The notes below the pieces were generated by a model. It did not search any database and had not been told where the DNA came from. It saw nothing but the letters and a program-made list of their open reading frames with translations. Shown here piece by piece: positions 1 through 8,543 of a DNA stretch of 64,000 nt (positions are counted from its first letter, which is position 1; each line of letters begins with the position of its first letter). The translations under genes were made by a program, and so were the position numbers. This DNA comes from Sphingobacterium sp. B16(2022) (GTDB lineage Bacteria > Bacteroidota > Bacteroidia > Sphingobacteriales > Sphingobacteriaceae), in NCBI RefSeq assembly GCF_012030425.1, contig NZ_JAAUVN010000005.1, positions 1 to 64,000 of the forward strand, read 5' to 3'.

Positions 1-132
1 GTAAGGTAAGGTAAGGTAAGGTAAGGTAAGGTAAGGTAAGGTAAGGTAAGGTAAGGTAAGGTAAGGTAAGGTAAGGTAAGGTAAGGTAAGGTAAGGTAAG
101 GTAAGGTAAGGTAAGGTAAGGTAAGGTAAGGT
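1..132. repeat. Pentanucleotide (GTAAG)n tandem repeat
   Basis: The first 132 bases are an uninterrupted array of the 5-mer GTAAG, 26 full copies plus two bases, with no mismatch. The array begins at the window edge, so its true length is unknown. It ends four bases before the terminator hairpin of the ompH gene at 206. The period of five is not a multiple of three, so copy-number change would shift a reading frame if the array lay in a gene to the left. It could also mark an assembly or contig boundary. Confidence 0.97.
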
Positions 133-135
133 CAT

Positions 136-174
136 AAAAAAAACAGCAGACCTTGAAGGGACTGCTGTTTTTTT
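136..174 (-). terminator. Terminator after the ompH pair (bidirectional)
   Basis: Inverted repeat with arms AAAAAAACAGCAG and CTGCTGTTTTTTT around a centre that can pair further (CCTT/AAGG). It has a T-run on both strands. It lies about 30 bases past the stop of the minus-strand ompH gene, which it probably terminates. Confidence 0.85.
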
Positions 175-205
175 ATAACCTGAATTTATTTCAGGATTTA
201 ATTAA

Positions 206-781
206 TTATTTTTTTGCTGGAGTTGCAGGAGCAGCTGTTGCAGAAATACCTAATTTTGTTTTTAAAGCAGGTGTTAAATCATCTCCGCCTTGGAAATAAG
301 GAATGTTTGTGCTTGAGATATCAAAAACATAAGCAAATCCTTTTTCTTTAGATACAGCAGTAAGTGCATCTGATACTTTTCTATGAATAGGAGAAATCAA
401 CTCTTCTTCTTTTTTGTTTAATTCTTCTTGAGCAACACGTTGGTTTTCGTTGATACGAGTTTCAATATCGCGTAGTTCAGTACCTAATTTTTGTAATTCA
501 ACATCAACAGTCTCTTTGTTTGCTTCGCTTCTGTTACGTGCTTTATCATTTGCTTCTTTTTGTTTCGTTTGATACATCGCATACATATCTTGAAGCTCTT
601 TCGTTTTTCCGTCGCTTAAAGTTTTCAATTGGCCTTCCGCTGTTTTGAATTCTGGTGTTGCCTGAATTACTTCAGCTAAATTAACGTGACCAATTTTTTG
701 TTGTGCCTGAGCTAACTGAGTAGCGAAAATAACTGCTACAAATGCAATAGCACCTTTAAATAAATTTCTCATTCTTTTCAT
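206..781 (-). CDS. OmpH/Skp family periplasmic chaperone (distal copy)
   Basis: Skp-type holdase that would carry unfolded outer-membrane proteins through the periplasm toward the BAM complex. The chosen start gives a signal peptide MKRMRNLF followed by a hydrophobic stretch ending in AQAQQ. The alternative upstream start at 820 adds a charged leader that fits a signal peptide poorly. The mature part begins KIGHVNLAEV, typical of OmpH. A long Lys/Glu-rich helical coiled coil (about residues 45-130) follows, then a short beta/alpha end. The C-terminus is rich in Ala, Pro and Lys. A paralogue lies immediately upstream and bamA beyond that, the arrangement usual in Bacteroidota. Family assignment is firm, client specificity unknown. 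Confidence 0.9.
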   Translation of the reverse strand: MKRMRNLFKGAIAFVAVIFATQLAQAQQKIGHVNLAEVIQATPEFKTAEGQLKTLSDGKTKELQDMYAMYQTKQKEANDKARNRSEANKETVDVELQKLGTELRDIETRINENQRVAQEELNKKEEELISPIHRKVSDALTAVSKEKGFAYVFDISSTNIPYFQGGDDLTPALKTKLGISATAAPATPAKK

Positions 782-889
782 TTTAATCTTAAATCGTCTC
801 TTCAAATTATAATGAGACAAATTTTTGTGTTTCTAATTTAATACTTACTACTACTGGTATTTGTTCTCGCAATATTAATAAACTAATAT

Positions 890-1423
890 TTAGTTTGCAA
901 GTGCTGAATTAGGTTTTAATCCTAATTTAATAATGACGTCATTACTTTTATCCAATTTTGGATTTGCATATAGGAATGTTACTTCTTGACCTCTATCCAA
1001 TACAAGATCGAATCCTTGCGCTTGTGCTATATCTTGAATTGCTTTGGACACGCGTTGTTGTATAGGTTGAACCAGTTGCTGACGTTGTTTAAATAACTCG
1101 CCTTCAAAACCAAATTTTTGTTTTTGATAATCTTTTACTTCTTTTTCTTTTTTCACGATTTCATCTTCGCGACGTCTGCGCATATCTTCATTTAGTAAAA
1201 CTTGATCATTCTGATAAGCTTTATACATTTTTTCTATTTCAGCATATTGTTGATCTACCTCTTGTTGCCATTTTTGAGAAAGATCATCTAACTGTTTTTG
1301 TGCGGCTGTATATTCAGGGATATGCTTTAAAATATATTCTGAATTAACATAGGCAAAATTTTGTGCAAAAGTAGCTGATATGGTAACTACGACAAATGCT
1401 ATTACTAAAACTATTTTTTTCAT
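890..1423 (-). CDS. OmpH/Skp family periplasmic chaperone (proximal copy)
   Basis: Second Skp-like chaperone, 177 residues. It starts with a clean signal peptide (MKKIVLVIAFVVVTISATFAQ) and then NFAYVNSEYILKHIPEY, matching the OmpH N-terminal strand and helix. Residues 50-125 form a charged coiled coil rich in Gln, Glu and Lys, the tentacle that grips clients in Skp trimers. It lies about 110 bases upstream of the other copy and is transcribed the same way, so the two probably share a transcript. A strong terminator separates it from bamA, so this pair must have its own promoter in the roughly 500-base gap upstream. Confidence 0.9.
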   Translation of the reverse strand: MKKIVLVIAFVVVTISATFAQNFAYVNSEYILKHIPEYTAAQKQLDDLSQKWQQEVDQQYAEIEKMYKAYQNDQVLLNEDMRRRREDEIVKKEKEVKDYQKQKFGFEGELFKQRQQLVQPIQQRVSKAIQDIAQAQGFDLVLDRGQEVTFLYANPKLDKSNDVIIKLGLKPNSALAN

Positions 1424-1928
1424 ATTCTCTGAAAGTTTTATAGACTATAATATATTATTTAACACTAATTTACTTTAAGACCATGGATAAACCCAATAGT
1501 TTAATTTGGGAAAATCATCTCCAGTAAACTTACTGCCCAAAAATAATAAAAAAGAAGCAATCTATGCGATATTTTTCGGGTTTAACACTATTTAACTTGT
1601 TTGCCCTTTTTCCTTCATGTTATGAGTAGTATAGATTCTAGTGATTAATGATGATTTGATGAATTATCATTTTTTTTTGTTGGAACTTTTATTGAAATAT
1701 TATCAATGATATGTAGCATTTAATGCGTGTTTTTTATTTGTTCCGTTAAATTAGTAGTATCACTTATAATCGTTTTTTATAGGTGCTTTTTCGAGGGGGT
1801 TATAATCGAGTTGCTGGATGTGAGTATGGTATTTTATACTTTTGGCATAGGAGATGAAACGCGTTTTTAGAATAATTGAAAACTTAGTGTTTAAAACAAA
1901 CTTCTCAACCCTTTTAGGAATTGGTGGT
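1424..1928. other. Long gene-free gap between ompH pair and bamA terminator
   Basis: About 505 bases with no convincing protein gene. It must hold the promoter of the ompH pair on the minus strand. On the plus strand TACTTTTG at 1837-1844 matches the Bacteroidota -7 consensus and points toward the strong terminator at 1929-1968, so a short plus-strand transcript of about 120 bases is possible. A 43-codon frame starting at 1853 runs through the terminator stem and is not credible as a gene. Confidence 0.5.
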
Positions 1929-1968
1929 AAAAAGAAAGGCTTTCACAATGGTGAAAGCCTTTCTTTTT
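1929..1968 (-). terminator. bamA terminator (bidirectional)
   Basis: Perfect 18-base inverted repeat with a four-base loop (AATG) and T-runs on both strands. It sits about 40 bases beyond the bamA stop codon. It could equally stop a plus-strand transcript arriving from 1850. Confidence 0.92.
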
Positions 1969-2005
1969 ATTTTGATAGTACCTGAGGGTTGGATAAATCC
2001 AGCGA

Positions 2006-4573
2006 TTAAAACCCGCCCATATTTTGCATGATACTGAATGTGAAATTTTGTTTCCACTGGCTACTTTGTAAACCTGGGATCGGATCAAATGCGTGACCGT
2101 AATCGATACCTAACATACCAAATATAGGTAAGAAGATACGTGCACCAACACCCGCTGCGCGTCTTACTTTAAATGGATTGTATTCAGAGAATTTGTTCCA
2201 AGTATTACCAGCTTCAGCAAAAGCTAATACAAAGACTGTTGCTTGTTCATTTAACATGACAGGATGTCTCAATTCCATTTGGTACTTGGTGTAAATTGGA
2301 CTACCTGAACGCATAGCGATATTAACGTTTTGTGTTCCTTCTGGAATAATGGAACCATTTGCATAGCCACGCATCGCGATGATTTCAGATCCCTGTAGGA
2401 AATCAAATCCTTGCATACCGTCACCACCTAGTTTGAAGCGCTCAAATGTAGAGATTCCTGTTTTGTTGGAGTAGCTACCTAAGAAACCGAACTGTGCCTG
2501 TGCTTTGAACACCAATTTACCAGCAATCTTTGCATACCATTGTGAATCAAATTTCCATTTGTGGTATTCAGTCCATTTGTATTTAACTTCCGGTGCAGAT
2601 GTTTCGTAGTTAATTTTGTTAAACAATGAATATGGAGGCGTAAGTTGTACTGAAAACTTTAGATTAGACCCTGAAGTAGGGTAAATCGGTGCATCAATCG
2701 TATTACGGCTGATTTCCTGTGTTAAGTTAATGTTGTAAGCAGTACCGTTGTCAAACAAGAAATAGTTTGAATAGTTCTGTAATTTGTAACGTTGGAACGA
2801 AAGGGAAGTATTTACCTGGAACCAGTTGTCTGGCCATTGTACACGCTTACCTAATGTTGCGGTAACACCAGTCATCCAGATACGGTTAAGATCTGAATCT
2901 TTTACCATCTGCTCTCCTGTATAGTAGTTAAAACCTCCGTAAGAAGAGCTTGATGTATATGCGCTAAGACCAAAATAAATTGGTTTTTTACCGCCTAACC
3001 AAGGTTCTGAGAATGAGAAACTATAAGATTGGTAACGTTTACCTGAAGTTTGTCCACGAACACTCAATTTTTGTCCATCACCGCGTGGTAGTGGTTTCCA
3101 AGAGCTCTTATCAAAGAAGTTACTTGTCGAGAAGTTATTGAACGTTAAACCTAAGGTACCGATAATTTGTCCAGCACCGTAACCGCCTGATAGTTCAACT
3201 TGATCGGAAGGTTTTTCTGTAACGTTATAAACGATATCTACGGTTCCTTCAGCATGGTTAATATTTTCTGGAACTGGATTTGTTTTCTGTTCGTCAAAAT
3301 TACCCAACTGTGCAATTTCACGAACAGAAGTCATGATAGCTTCTTTTGAAAATTTTTGACCTGGTTTTGTACGAATAGATCTTAATACTACGCGATCATT
3401 GGTCACGTCATTTCCTTTTACTATAATATTGTTGATGGTGAACTGTGCACCTTCATATACGCGTAAATTTAAATCAATTGTATCGTTATAAATACGCGTT
3501 TGTTCAGGATCAATTGAGAATGTCAAATAACCATCATTCATATACAGAGAAGAAATATCATCACTATTTCTTCCTCCACCCATCAATTTAGTCGTTAATT
3601 TTTCTTCACTAAAAATATCACCTTTACGGATTCCTAAAATTCTATTTAAAACTGTGTCTGTATATTTTGCGTTTCCTGACCATTTAATATTACCAACATA
3701 ATATTTAGGGCCTTCATACACATCGATATTGACTAAGACATTTTTATCATCAACTTTAATTACGGAATCTTGGATAATTTCGGCATCGCGGAAACCTTTG
3801 TTTTGCATTTTCGCAACTAAGGTTTCTTTTGCTTCTTTATATTTTTCTTCTTTGAATTTTCCAGGTCCAAAAATACGGAACCAAGCTTTTTGCTTAACCC
3901 CTTTTAAGTTCTTACGAAGCTGTTTTTGTGTGAATTCCTTATTTCCGGTAAATGTTATCTTTTTAACACGAACTTTATTTTTACGGTCAACATCAGCAAT
4001 TAATATCTCATTATTAGCTTGAGTAGTATCTTTAATAGTACTAATCTTAATTTCTGGATATAAATAAGCTTTCTCTCTTAAAAAACGTTGAATTGTATTG
4101 CGTGTTGTATTGATCAAGTTTTCATTGACAACTTTACCTGCGTTATCTTTTAATCTTTTACGAACTTCCTCTGTTTGACTTTTACTTAAACCGTTAATGT
4201 CTATACGGGTTAATCGAGGTCTTTCGTTAACACGAATGTTTAGAAAAATAGTTTCACCTTCTATTTTTTCAGCCCATAATTGGACATCATCAAAAAGTCC
4301 TTGTGCCATCATCACTTTCACGACATTTGATGTGGCCTCACTAGGAACTTCAATATATTGGCCAACGACAAGTTTGGAGATGGTAATTAATACATTGTTG
4401 TCAAGATGCTGCGTTCCCGAAACAGTAACACCACCAATAATATAGTCTTTAGGGGATAAATAACTTATCTGGTCGGGGTCATTCAGGTTTATAGCAGTTC
4501 CATTCACTTGAGCTTGTGCGAATTGTGGTTGGGTACATGCTAAAAATAATATAACAAATAGTATGCGCTTCAT
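2006..4573 (-). CDS. bamA: Outer membrane protein assembly factor BamA
   Basis: Central subunit of the BAM complex, which folds and inserts beta-barrel proteins into the outer membrane. The 855-residue protein has an N-terminal signal peptide (MKRILFVILFLACTQ, cleavage near AQAQ). A series of POTRA repeats covers about residues 45-430; the NVLVNIDVYEGPKYYVGNI segment is typical of a POTRA strand. The Omp85 barrel fills the rest. The last residue is Phe (NMGGF), the usual end of an outer-membrane barrel. Length is normal for Bacteroidota BamA. Downstream ompH genes encode chaperones for the same pathway; uppS lies upstream on the same strand. Confidence 0.96.
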   Translation of the reverse strand: MKRILFVILFLACTQPQFAQAQVNGTAINLNDPDQISYLSPKDYIIGGVTVSGTQHLDNNVLITISKLVVGQYIEVPSEATSNVVKVMMAQGLFDDVQLWAEKIEGETIFLNIRVNERPRLTRIDINGLSKSQTEEVRKRLKDNAGKVVNENLINTTRNTIQRFLREKAYLYPEIKISTIKDTTQANNEILIADVDRKNKVRVKKITFTGNKEFTQKQLRKNLKGVKQKAWFRIFGPGKFKEEKYKEAKETLVAKMQNKGFRDAEIIQDSVIKVDDKNVLVNIDVYEGPKYYVGNIKWSGNAKYTDTVLNRILGIRKGDIFSEEKLTTKLMGGGRNSDDISSLYMNDGYLTFSIDPEQTRIYNDTIDLNLRVYEGAQFTINNIIVKGNDVTNDRVVLRSIRTKPGQKFSKEAIMTSVREIAQLGNFDEQKTNPVPENINHAEGTVDIVYNVTEKPSDQVELSGGYGAGQIIGTLGLTFNNFSTSNFFDKSSWKPLPRGDGQKLSVRGQTSGKRYQSYSFSFSEPWLGGKKPIYFGLSAYTSSSSYGGFNYYTGEQMVKDSDLNRIWMTGVTATLGKRVQWPDNWFQVNTSLSFQRYKLQNYSNYFLFDNGTAYNINLTQEISRNTIDAPIYPTSGSNLKFSVQLTPPYSLFNKINYETSAPEVKYKWTEYHKWKFDSQWYAKIAGKLVFKAQAQFGFLGSYSNKTGISTFERFKLGGDGMQGFDFLQGSEIIAMRGYANGSIIPEGTQNVNIAMRSGSPIYTKYQMELRHPVMLNEQATVFVLAFAEAGNTWNKFSEYNPFKVRRAAGVGARIFLPIFGMLGIDYGHAFDPIPGLQSSQWKQNFTFSIMQNMGGF

Positions 4574-4694
4574 TTATAAATTTTTATTGATGCTAAAGTA
4601 CACCAATCAGTTGTTAATTTTTGTTAATTAAGAAAAATTTAAGAACCAGCAGATATGAAGGTTTAAAATCAGTCAGCAAAGTTACTAATAAAGA

Positions 4695-5432
4695 TTAGAT
4701 CTGTTCACTTGTTTTTCCAAATCTTCTTTCTCGCTTTTGATAGTCAAGAATTGCCTTAAAAAGGTCTTCTTGTTCAAATTCAGGCCACATCTTATCTAGG
4801 AAACAGAATTCAGCATAAGCAATCTGCCATAAAAGAAAATTACTAATTCGATATTCTCCGCTTGTTCGGATTAATAAATCTGGGTTTGGTAAGTTTGAAG
4901 TGTAGAGATTTTCCTGAAATACCTCGGTTGTTATATTCTCAATTTTCAGATCTCCTTTAACAACTTTTTCTGCTATTTTTTTTGTTGCTTGGACGATTTC
5001 CTCCTGCGAACTATAACTTAATGCTAATGTTAGTATACATTTATCATTGCCGGCAGTTAAATTCATTGTTTCCTGCAATTTTTCTTGACAATTTTTAGGG
5101 AGCTTAGATAGATCTCCAATTGCATTTAAACGAACACCGTTTTTTTGGAAAGTTTTCACTTCTTTTTTTAACGAAGATACCAGCAACTCCATTAACGCTA
5201 TTACTTCTAGTTTGGGTCTATTCCAGTTTTCTGTTGAAAAAGCATACAAAGTAAGGTGTTTTACGCCAACCTGTAAAGTTGCTTCTAGTGCCTCTCTTAC
5301 AGCTTTTACTCCGCTTTGATGACCAAAAATCCGTAATTTTCCTTTTTCTTTTGCCCATCTTCCATTGCCGTCCATAATAATAGCAATATGTTGAGGAAGA
5401 TTGTTTTTGTCAATATGATCTATTATGCTCAT
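4695..5432 (-). CDS. uppS: Isoprenyl transferase (undecaprenyl diphosphate synthase)
   Basis: Cis-prenyltransferase that adds isopentenyl units to farnesyl diphosphate to make undecaprenyl diphosphate, the lipid carrier for peptidoglycan and surface glycans. The diagnostic IIMDGNGRWA segment is at residues 18-27, with catalytic Asp21. IFGHQSG follows, then YAFSTENWNRP. The C-terminal RTSGEYRISNFLLWQ motif binds the homoallylic pyrophosphate. At 245 residues it has the normal length. It sits between nadK and bamA on the same strand, an order common in Bacteroidota, though a 418-base gap separates it from nadK. Confidence 0.96.
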   Translation of the reverse strand: MSIIDHIDKNNLPQHIAIIMDGNGRWAKEKGKLRIFGHQSGVKAVREALEATLQVGVKHLTLYAFSTENWNRPKLEVIALMELLVSSLKKEVKTFQKNGVRLNAIGDLSKLPKNCQEKLQETMNLTAGNDKCILTLALSYSSQEEIVQATKKIAEKVVKGDLKIENITTEVFQENLYTSNLPNPDLLIRTSGEYRISNFLLWQIAYAEFCFLDKMWPEFEQEDLFKAILDYQKRERRFGKTSEQI

Positions 5433-5850
5433 TTTCTATTTCTTTACTTCTGCCTATCTCACGATTGGTAAAAACATTTATTTCTAAATATATGCTACAA
5501 GTGTATCGTTTTTTCGTAAGATAGTTGTTGAAATTGGCCTGATGCCTGTTTTAATTTCAATCGTGTATACTTATTTTAATTTCGTTGTATACAAACTACC
5601 ACTGCAATTAAATTATTAAATTAGTGTGAAGTGCTACGTCAGATTTCCTTGTATCAGGTGTGATTTTCATTTGAAAAATGTAATTTCCTAATATCCTCAA
5701 GAAATTGCGCTTGCCATTAAGCAATTTTTTCTTCATTAATTTTTAAGTATTGCTGCATAAGGATAACTTATATTAACCAGATTCTTTAAAATATCGTGCG
5801 GTAAATATAAATCTTTTTGACGAATAGCGGATTACAAATTCATGTTAACG
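5433..5850. other. Gene-free gap between uppS and nadK
   Basis: I see no supportable reading frame, RNA gene or strong hairpin here. Its base composition is AT-rich like the surroundings. It should contain the uppS promoter on the minus strand. In many relatives, as far as I recall, an outer-membrane beta-barrel gene (DUF6089 family) lies at this point, so the gap may mark a loss. Confidence 0.6.
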
Positions 5851-6738
5851 CTAATAATTTCTTACATCTAAGCCCCAAAGTAGTTTCTCCCGGAGTGTTT
5901 CAAAATAGCTTTCACCTTCTAATCTGATTAAATTAATATAGAATGGCGCTTTAGTTATTTTTAGTTTGACATTACTTTCTATTGTTTCATTTTTAGAATC
6001 GCAGCTCAATATATATTTTTCGGAACGACTTTCAATTTCTAATGCTAATTCAAATTCAGATGATATAACTACTGGACGAACATTTAAATTGTGTGGTGAA
6101 ATTGGGGTAATTACGAAATTGCCACTTCCAGGCATAATGATAGGTCCTCCGCAACTTAATGAATATGCCGTAGATCCTGTTGGTGTCGCGATAATTAGAC
6201 CATCGGCCCAATAGGAGTTTAAAAGTTCGCCATTTAAGTACGCATTTACTGTGATCATTGCAGAACTATCATATCTAAAAACGGTAATATCATTCAAGGC
6301 ATAATTACTGTTTCCGCCAAATAATTCTCTGTCAGGCGATTCTACGGCTAGTAATGCTCTTTTTTGTATTTTATAGTTTTTAGCTAGAATTTGATCAATT
6401 GAAGGTTCAAAATCTGTTTTATTTATGGATGCTAAGAAACCTAATCTTCCGAAATTTATGCCTGCAATAGGGATTCCGGAATTATGGATTAGTGATACTG
6501 CTGATAACATAGTTCCATCACCACCCAGGCTTAACATAAAATCTGTGTCTTTTGGCAGATTCTCATTAGAGCTGTAAGTGGAGAAGGTTTTATTACAGTC
6601 AAATTGTTTTTGTAGAAAAGTATAAAAGCTGTCGTAGATCCAAATCTCAACATTTTTCCCATTTAAATATTCCAGTAAATGCTTTACATGGGGAATAACT
6701 GAAGGACTAAATTCTCTACCATAAATTGCTATTCTCAT
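5851..6738 (-). CDS. nadK: NAD kinase
   Basis: Phosphorylates NAD to NADP in the cytoplasm and is the only known route to NADP. The family signature GGDGT is at residues 72-76, with the catalytic Asp. NFGRLGFLAS follows, and then the conserved TPTGSTAYSLSCGGP segment, which forms the NAD-binding face. At 295 residues the length is typical. The CBS-domain gene is 74 bases upstream and co-oriented, so the two probably form an operon. The start ATG agrees with the family N-terminus MRIAIYGR. Confidence 0.96.
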   Translation of the reverse strand: MRIAIYGREFSPSVIPHVKHLLEYLNGKNVEIWIYDSFYTFLQKQFDCNKTFSTYSSNENLPKDTDFMLSLGGDGTMLSAVSLIHNSGIPIAGINFGRLGFLASINKTDFEPSIDQILAKNYKIQKRALLAVESPDRELFGGNSNYALNDITVFRYDSSAMITVNAYLNGELLNSYWADGLIIATPTGSTAYSLSCGGPIIMPGSGNFVITPISPHNLNVRPVVISSEFELALEIESRSEKYILSCDSKNETIESNVKLKITKAPFYINLIRLEGESYFETLREKLLWGLDVRNY

Positions 6739-6812
6739 ATTGTACAGTATTTTTTATTCTAGCAGTAATGATTGCATTATTTTGCCAAAGATGAGAAAAA
6801 ACTAGCGTATTG

Positions 6813-7475
6813 CTAAATATTGATGTAATTCATGAGTTGTTGGTAACGATCTTCTAAATCATCAAATTCTTGCAGTGTATTGAAAGATGCAATGACTTTA
6901 TAATTTTGTCGTGCGAAGGAAGATAGTAGAGAAGCGATGTTTGACTTATTTACTTTCATTGTCACAAGCAATGTTGCATTTTCAGGGACTGTTTTTGTTG
7001 AACAGTTTAAAATTTGAGCATTTTCTGCTTCAACTAGATGTGCTATTTTAGATAAAGAAAAATCATGTATTCCAATTTCTAAGGTAATAATTGCTCCTAT
7101 ATCATTTAGTGATTGCAATACTGAAATCGTTTTTACCAACTCTAAAGAAGTCAATACTCCTTCAAATTTATTGTTTTCATCTAACACAGGTAAAGTACTT
7201 ATGTTATAAGCTGTCATTAAACGGATCGCATCGTATGGATGTTGATTTGCCTTGATATAAATTGGGTCAGTTTTTAAATGAACAGAAGCAATTGTATTTT
7301 GATCATCAAGGGCATTCAGTAAATCATTTTGAGAAATAAATCCTAAATAATTATCACCATCAACAACAGGCAACAAATGAAATTGGAAATCTTCCATTCG
7401 ATCTAAAGCAAAAGCAATTGTGTCAGATTGCTTTATCGTCGTGTTTTGTGAAAGAGGAATGTTCGCTATATACAT
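6813..7475 (-). CDS. CBS-domain protein
   Basis: Probable nucleotide-sensing cytoplasmic protein of 220 residues. Two CBS motifs cover about residues 1-120 (FHLLPVVDGDNYLGFISQNDL and STLPVLDENNKFEGVLTSLEL). The C-terminal 90 residues look like a small alpha/beta, ACT-like regulatory module. CBS pairs bind adenine nucleotides in many proteins. Its position just before nadK, usual in Bacteroidota, suggests a link to NAD(P) or adenylate status, but that is inference. There is no transmembrane or catalytic domain. Confidence 0.8.
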   Translation of the reverse strand: MYIANIPLSQNTTIKQSDTIAFALDRMEDFQFHLLPVVDGDNYLGFISQNDLLNALDDQNTIASVHLKTDPIYIKANQHPYDAIRLMTAYNISTLPVLDENNKFEGVLTSLELVKTISVLQSLNDIGAIITLEIGIHDFSLSKIAHLVEAENAQILNCSTKTVPENATLLVTMKVNKSNIASLLSSFARQNYKVIASFNTLQEFDDLEDRYQQLMNYINI

Positions 7476-7587
7476 ATGGATAATTTATCTGTATACTATT
7501 GACCTTAAATTTAGTAAAATGTTTAAAGAAAACCTTTTTTATTAATAAAAAAGCTTTCTTGCATTAAAGGTCATTAAATTTTTACTT

Positions 7588-7595
7588 TAACTTTG
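7588..7595 (+). promoter_or_regulatory. Candidate -7 element for glsA-glsB
   Basis: TAACTTTG matches the Bacteroidota sigma -7 consensus TAnnTTTG. It lies 110 bases before the first gene of the lipid acyltransferase pair in the divergent gap. No clear -33 TTTG is seen at the right distance. Confidence 0.45.
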
Positions 7596-7705
7596 CACAG
7601 TTTATATATTATTGATAATGGATTGTACAAATTTTATCTACTTTTACAAAAGTGCGATTTATATTTTGAATATATAATGAAGTTAAATCATAGTACTGAA
7701 ATTTT

Positions 7706-8539
7706 ATGAGTGAGGTTGCAAGTCGGAAATTTATTGAAGTTAGAGAAGTAATTCGCAAGAAAAGTCCCAAGTTGATAAAATGGATTCCATCTTTTTTATT
7801 AAAGTATTTGGAACGAACTATACATGAGGACGATATCAATGATATTATGACTCGGTTTTCGGACTTGAAAGGTTTGGATTTTGTTGATGCTTTAATTAAA
7901 GATCTAGGCGTTAATGTTGAGCTAAAAGGTGCGGCTAATATTCCGATTGATGAAAGCGTTATTTTTGCTTCAAATCATCCCTTAGGTGGATTAGATGGAA
8001 TTGCTTTTATGCATGCTATTGGACAGTACCGTAAAGATGTTAAATTTTTAGTCAATGATATATTGATGAATGTCGGTAATCTTCAGCCGCTATTTATACC
8101 TGTAAATAAATTAGGGGGACAAGGAAAAAGTGGGATCGCCGCCATAGAGGAAGCTTACGCGTCTGATAGTGCTTTATTGGTATTTCCTGCGGGTTTAGTT
8201 TCTAGAAAACAGGGAGACGGAAGAATTGAAGATCTTGAATGGAAGAAAAGTTTTATAAATAAGGCAAAGAAATATAAAAAAGATATCGTACCTGTCTATA
8301 TTGAGGGGAAAAACTCTAACTTTTTTTATAATTTTGCAAGGCTAAGACAGAAGATTGGCTTAAAGGCAAATTTGGAAATGCTTTATCTACCTGATGAAAT
8401 GTTTTCTCAACGCAACCAAACTGTGACGATTGTTATTGGCAAAAAAATATCTTACACACATTTTGATCAATCTAAAGGCGAAAAAAAATGGGCTGAAGAG
8501 GTGAAGCGATTGGTTTACGGAATGTCTCAAGAAAAATAG
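7706..8539 (+). CDS. glsA: GlsA-like lysolipid O-acyltransferase
   Basis: PlsC-superfamily acyltransferase of 277 residues. In Bacteroides the homologous GlsA adds a second acyl chain by O-acylation to the N-acyl amino acid made by GlsB, giving glycine lipids. The active-site segment is SNHPLGGLDG, with His91 and Asp97 separated by five residues rather than the four of the classical NHX4D box. This spacing seems normal for this subfamily. A second block, VFPAGLVSRKQGD, matches the substrate-binding FPEG motif. The neighbouring gene, four bases downstream, is the N-acyltransferase partner, which supports the assignment. The final product could be a glycine, serine-glycine or ornithine lipid. 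Confidence 0.78.
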   Translation: MSEVASRKFIEVREVIRKKSPKLIKWIPSFLLKYLERTIHEDDINDIMTRFSDLKGLDFVDALIKDLGVNVELKGAANIPIDESVIFASNHPLGGLDGIAFMHAIGQYRKDVKFLVNDILMNVGNLQPLFIPVNKLGGQGKSGIAAIEEAYASDSALLVFPAGLVSRKQGDGRIEDLEWKKSFINKAKKYKKDIVPVYIEGKNSNFFYNFARLRQKIGLKANLEMLYLPDEMFSQRNQTVTIVIGKKISYTHFDQSKGEKKWAEEVKRLVYGMSQEK

Positions 8540-8543
8540 AATT

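Noticed and set aside
1..132. CRISPR or telomere-like array
   Set aside because: No spacers; a uniform 5-base repeat is a microsatellite.
1891..2088. 65-codon minus-strand frame covering the bamA terminator
   Set aside because: It overlaps the 3' end of bamA and runs through the terminator hairpin; composition is not coding-like.
3729..4022. 97-codon plus-strand frame opposite bamA
   Set aside because: Antisense shadow of the POTRA-coding part of bamA.
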